A DNA stretch of 64,000 nt, taken from Bostrychus sinensis. Taxonomy: Eukaryota; Chordata; Actinopteri; Gobiiformes; Eleotridae. Below, one piece after another: positions 51,201 through 57,600 of the stretch. The stretch covers positions 17,324,001 to 17,388,000 of the forward strand of contig CM036255.1 of assembly GCA_020698575.1 (NCBI GenBank). The letters are read 5' to 3'. The first letter of the stretch is position 1, and each line of letters opens with the position of its first letter. The notes below the pieces were generated by a model, which was not told where the DNA came from, did not search any database, and was given only the letters and a program-made list of their open reading frames with translations. Made by a program: the position numbers and the translations under genes.

Positions 51201-54200
51201 TCATTTATGCTACAATGAAACGCGCAGCTGAGGATGACATGTCCATATGGCGGGAGGACGAGGATGATAGAGGGAGGAGGGGAACAGATGTCTGGACCGA
51301 AGTGTTGTCAATCGCAAATCTATAAGAGCAGCTGGGGTCAGGTATGGCACATGACTGTACCTGGTCGAAACACGTCTATCTATGTATATTGTATCTATTC
51401 TAAGAGCTCCAATTAAGATGATCTTTTATTGATATGAAAAAATAATGATCATGACAATAATCATATGTCAACAGTGTTTTATTAAATTGTATGCTTATTT
51501 TTGCGACAGTTAAAATGACCATTTCATCACAAATAATTGCTCATTTTGAGTTTGATCATGGCGGCAACACATCTCTCATTAGGACAAGGCAACAAAAGGC
51601 TAGAAAGAAAGTGATACAAATAAAACCAGTTAGATCAGCTTTTTACAACAAATTAAAAAAAAATATCATTAATGTATTTGAGTCACTGATTTATTGTTTC
51701 ATTTTTCCTTTATTTAGTGTTAGTTCACAGGTTTTGATCTTGACCTGGTCTCGGTTTGCCTTGGTCTCAGTCTTGACTTGGTCTCATCTTGGTCTTGGAC
51801 CCTAAAATTCTCGACCTTGTCTCACAGTAGCTCCTCCAGCTGCTTTTTTACTATTATAACTTAATTTTCCAATCTTTTGTCCCCCTGTCTTCATTTTTTG
51901 AGCTGATGCTGCCATCATAATGAAGATATTTTTCATGAAACGGTAAAATATATCAACACAATATCATGCAATATCATCAACACCCAATATGTTTTTTATA
52001 TTTTGAAAAATATGGTTTTGTGAGATTTGCTGCTGCATTAAGTTTTATTTACATTTTACTCTGTGTCCCAACTTTTTCTGAATTGGAATTGGAATTGGAA
52101 AAATGCTTATTTTATGTGACCATAAAAAATACCATATAGGCAAAACTATATTGATTGTACAGGAAGGAAGCCATTGTAGTTTACGGAATGAGGAATAAGG
52201 ACACTAGAACTTAAACAAAATGGTGGTTTTACTTGCCCCCTTTGTGCAAAATCTGCTTATTTCTTTATGTAACCCCCACTGTCCCGCCTCATCCCCCTCA
52301 CCCCCCTAACCCCCCTCTTCTCTCTCTCAACCAATTTCCAAAATGGCTCTTCCTCGAAATAATTGACTCACTGCGTTTATCGTTGAAGACACCTGCTGAC
52401 GGTTTGACAACAGCACAATCACCACGGATTCCGAGTGACCGTCCGACCATTGTCCCATCTCTCTGTTGATTGTGACACTAACCAGCAACAGCTGGAAGCC
52501 CTCTTTGGACCACAATAGCCATCATGCAAGTCAAATTCACATACAAAGGGAGAAAGGCCTCATTATTTGCAATAGAAAACAACATCTTAAACATAGATGT
52601 GTGTTATTCATTTTTACCACACAAATACGAAGGCACACGCTTCTTCTTTGGCTGTAATTGACTGAACACATCGATACTCGCAGGGAAAAAACACACAGTC
52701 CACTGTCTGCATCTATTGATCCGCCATCTTCCTTGCCTCACTCCTCTTTCTCTCACTCCGCCGCTGGATCTTAATTATACTTCTTTTTACCAGCCTGCCC
52801 TTTTCACAAAGCACACTGTCCCAATCTATACATCAAAATTAATGAGAAAGAACTGAGTAGTGAGTCACATATTGAAGATCTGAAACAATGAATTTGTGGA
52901 TTTAGTTAATTCTGATATCTGCAATAAGACCAATATACACTGATCAGGCATAACATTATGACCACATGTCTATTATTACACATTAACCCTTGTAAAACTC
53001 GCTCAAATCCTTAAGCTAGCACATGTCTTTGAGGACAAAATGTTCATTTGTTGCTCTAGAATATCCCAGGTGCCATGATGAAGGGATAATCTGTATTATT
53101 CACTTCACCTGTCAGTGGTCATAAAGTTCTGGCTGATTGGTGTGTAGATTTGATTAACATGATTAAAACTGTTTTTTTTCTATCCTTCCTGCGTTTTTGC
53201 ATTTGTCAGTTGGTCAAATTTTTCTGCCCTCTTTCAAACCTGTCTCCTGTTTGTGGACAAAAATGACTTTTTTATGGTCAGGGTTTTATGGACTCACTAC
53301 AACATCAGCCTCTCCATTCTTCAACAACTGTCCTCCAGTGAACTAAGGAGAAAGAGGCTCCTAATCGTGCGTTTCACAGCCCGTATGCCCCATCAATCAC
53401 AGCTGTGTGTGCAGTGCCTCCAGAACCACCAAACAAAAGCTAATAGACGTGACAGACTAGTGTCCCAAACTACTCAAATATACAACTGAGTTCTCAAAGG
53501 TATCTTTAAGACACGTTTTCATTTTCACTGACTGCTGTAGTCTGATTAGTTTGATAAGGGTAACCGTCAAAAGGCATCTGTCTCCAAAGAACTTTCTGAG
53601 GCGAAAGCACTTTAATATACTAAAACAAAGAATAACTTTACACTTTAACTCATCCATTGCCACTGTCTGAGAAGCAGGTGGAGGCAGCTTAACATACTAA
53701 GCATAAAAACTCACCACTGTAGATTTTCAGTGAAGCTGCATTAGCCAATACTAACATGGCTGTCACAAATTCTAAATAATCAAGAAGGTTTTAGGAACAG
53801 ACAACCAATTGACTAAATGTATGTGTCAGAGCCTAGTTAGAAAGTGTGTGTCAAGTGTGTACAGCAATCAGCATACATAGTTAGCATATAAGCTAAAGGC
53901 TACATAATAAATGATGTTTAATTTTTACTTTATGCTAGTTCATCAGTGCTCAGATTTAATTCTTCAGTCTACCCAAATCATACTTTTAAAAATATATAAA
54001 TAACAACCATTTGTTTCTGTGTTAAACAAATGGTTGTTTGCTCCCTCATAAAAAAGAATGGGAAAGAGCACTACTCACACTAACAAACTGCCGGCACAAG
54101 TTATCTGAAAACATCACCCATGCAGGGATCTACAGATGCTGTCCTTTGGTTAGCTTAAATAACTGTTACCATTGCAACATTAGGCTAATACTTTGCACTG

Positions 54201-54650
54201 TAGGGTTTACATAAATCTATAACTTCTACAAATATTATCCAAAGTAGTCCAGCATTATAGACTGACTTAAAGCACTTTTGTAAACCCCGAAGCGCCTTCT
54301 TCTCTACCACCCAAAATGCTTCCCGCTGTGTAATCTCTAAATGTAAATTGGGTGACAGGTGAATATTGAGGAGACGCCAGATAGCCGCTAACATCTTCAC
54401 TTGGCTCTATTATCACCATTCCACATCTTTCAAAAACACCTATTCAATACTTTTACCTTTAGCACAGTGCAGGGAGAAGCAGACTTTTCATATTATAAAT
54501 GTGTGTTTCTGTCCTTTTGTGCTGCTGTATAGACACCTGCATGTGAACTCTCTCCAATACACACAGTCACCCAATCTCATCCAGTGGCTTATCTTTTGGA
54601 ATAAGAAAAGGGGCTTGTCAGGATGGCACATTGTGAGTGTGTGTGAGTGT

Positions 54651-54684
<34 letters not shown>

Positions 54685-57600
54685 GTGAAAGGCAATGTGC
54701 ATTAGGGCGATTACAATATCAGCCGAGTCCAGATGGAGGCAGGAAAATAAACAGTGGTGAAGCAGAGCGGGTGTGAGCAGGCCACTCACGTCACAGGAAC
54801 AGTGGAGGAGAGAGATGCTCGTGTGTCTGTCTGTCTGTGCAAGATACACTCGGAGAAAGTTAATTAGTGACTCAATCCCGGTCTGTGCACACTGCAGACG
54901 TCTGGAAGGTTCTGGCTCTTGTGTTTGCATTTCATATGTTGAACTATGTGATCCAATCAGCGCCGACGACTGATAACCTGCACATCTGTCTGTAGTCTCT
55001 CTAATTAATGACATAGGCGTCATCTGCATAAAGGAGGAGCTGTGTTACATTCGTACACTTTTTCAATAGCAAGTGTGTATTAATAGCATTTTACCTGTAT
55101 GTGGATATAGATTAAAATATACAGTAGCTTTTTATCTTGCATGCTTGGTCCCTAACTTTTGTAAGTATAACCTTCTTTGTAGAGATAATGCATTCTCAGA
55201 AATAAACCAAAAAGTAAAAAGAAGTTTTAACTTTTGATTCATAAAGCTTTTGGGTAGAGATTTGACTATTTGCTGATGAGATATAGCCATCTCTGCAAAC
55301 ACGTATACATGGTAATTTCATTAGTTCATATGAATAGTTCTATATGGCTGTAGTAATCTTTACATGTGAAGGAGACCGGGCACACACACTTTTTGACATT
55401 TTAATTTTGAATATAAACAAAAAGTGTTGTTATTATAGTGTTTTCTCTTTCTGGTTTATGCCACCTGATGACAGACAAAATAATCCCATTTTTCTAATGA
55501 CTGGATTGAGGAAGGGTCTGCAAATGCAAATCAGTGCTTTCATGCATATTTTGGCTGAATTTTATTGTAGATCCAAACCACACTTTTAAAAGGAAGGTTG
55601 TCTATTTTGAGCATTGCTGCAGTACTCAGTATCCAAACTCCCTGAGCATTTGAGGCAGAATTTATGCCGACATTGGTTTTTGGTTTCACTATAGTTCAAT
55701 AGCCTTCCATAATCACTGCAGCAAATCATCTGCCACTCAGACTGCAGTGATTGACATATTTATTTTGCATACCTTTTACATTGGATGCCCTTCCTGACAC
55801 TTCCATCTCCACTTGTTCATGCTTGGGACTGGCACTATGAGTACACTGGCTTGTGACCCCTTGTGGCTGAATTGTATCTTCAAGTACATATCCTTTGGCT
55901 TTTTCTTTTTACCCATCACAATGCTCCCTACTGGCGTGTTCCTCACCTGCGCTATAACTACAAGTCCCATGTTATCTGGAGTAAAAACACAAACAAGGCC
56001 AATAAAATCAGTTTGTAGTGCTCACTGTTGACTTTGACATTAAATAAGGCCCAGTAAAGGCCAGCTCACAATGACAATAAAACAAAGACCTCTAGCTTTT
56101 CACACAGTATACACACATATACCTGCCTGTCCTTTTATACCACTGCTGCTGCTCTTTCATGGGTGATGAAATTCAATAAGCAGAGAAGAGAACTGCCCTC
56201 TCGCTGATAACCATCAATGGGGCTATCGATCTGCAAGGGCACGGGTGTGTACGGCTGCACGAGCTTACACACACACATTTCATCCATAATTCACACAGGG
56301 ACTTGTAACAGACGGAGAGGAATAATCAGTACATCTTAAAGTGTGCAGGAGAGCAGCGGTGTACCATCTTAAAACATTCAAGAATATTCACTGCTTTGAT
56401 CTAGTGTTATACAGCCATAGGTATGTTGATAATAGAAGAATGATGTATCTGTTTGGGCTGGGTATATGTCTGCTCGATATTAGAAACAAACATGATATGC
56501 GAGGTTGAATATGTTGATAATTATATGATTGTAAATATTTGGATACCCTTAATAAAGTTGATGCTTTGTTAAATTTTCTGTGTTCAATTTTATTTACAAA
56601 GGGATAGATTTGGGCTAAACAACTGAACCTAAGCCAGCCCTAAATTTGAATTATGACTAAATCATGATCACTTAATTGATTGAGTTAAGGCTTCTGGCAC
56701 TAGAAGAACATTGCTATATATGAAGTTTCTCTCATACAGATTTCCAATATTGTGATAATGATACATTTTTAACAATTGTGCAGCTCTAGCTAGGTTTAAC
56801 TTTTTCATTGTGAAAAACTGTATAATTTTTTTTTCTTCCTTGTAAAATAGTTCCCTAATGAGGTCTCAGCTGAATGTCATGCTACTAAATTGCAGTATTT
56901 GGTCATATAAAAGTGCATGTCCTTCATGTTTTAAGATTAGAACTGCCATAAACCAGATTACCTTATTAGAAATGTAATGTTTTTTTTTATTTTTATCCTT
57001 CACCAGCCGCAAGATTTGCAGTTGAAAGACATACAGTAAGCAGCATCTTTTAAGATTTAGCCGTCATGCTAACTCTGTTGACTCATCATTCACTGCAGAA
57101 CAAACCTGGATGCCATCCAAACATCTGTAGTGTCATAGTTAAAAGAAGCACTTGGCAATTATTTCACACTCTATCATAAATGAAATTACTTTTTTGTTTT
57201 GCTCCATCCAATGATTTTTGATTGTTAAAATATTTTTCACATTGTCTTTATGAAATAGTCTGTTTATGGTGCAAATAAAGTGGTTGCTATAATTTTAGCG
57301 ATACGTCCGGTAGTGCAGCAGCAGTGGGATGCATTTGTCCTCTCTTTCTATGGGACGAGGGTGGGAACAGGTGTGAGGTAATAAGGTCTACAGATGGACC
57401 GTGGATGCTGCAGATCCTGGACCACAACAACAACTCTAATAAAAGCTGTTTATCCACGAAATAACCCAATACACCCACGCAACACATACACACATCGATC
57501 ACATGATAACCTGCACACAGCACTTTGATTCATTCACTTCATCATCTGCTTTGTTTACCTTTCATTTACTCCTCTGTGTGTGTCTGTGGTGTCTTTATCT

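Noticed and set aside
54632..54687. CRISPR-like or regulatory array
   Set aside because: It is a simple dinucleotide microsatellite. No direct-repeat and spacer structure exists anywhere in the window, and a vertebrate genome would not carry CRISPR.
54589..55029. 146-residue minus-strand frame with His-Thr repeats
   Set aside because: The repeat is the translation of the (GT)n microsatellite; the rest matches nothing.
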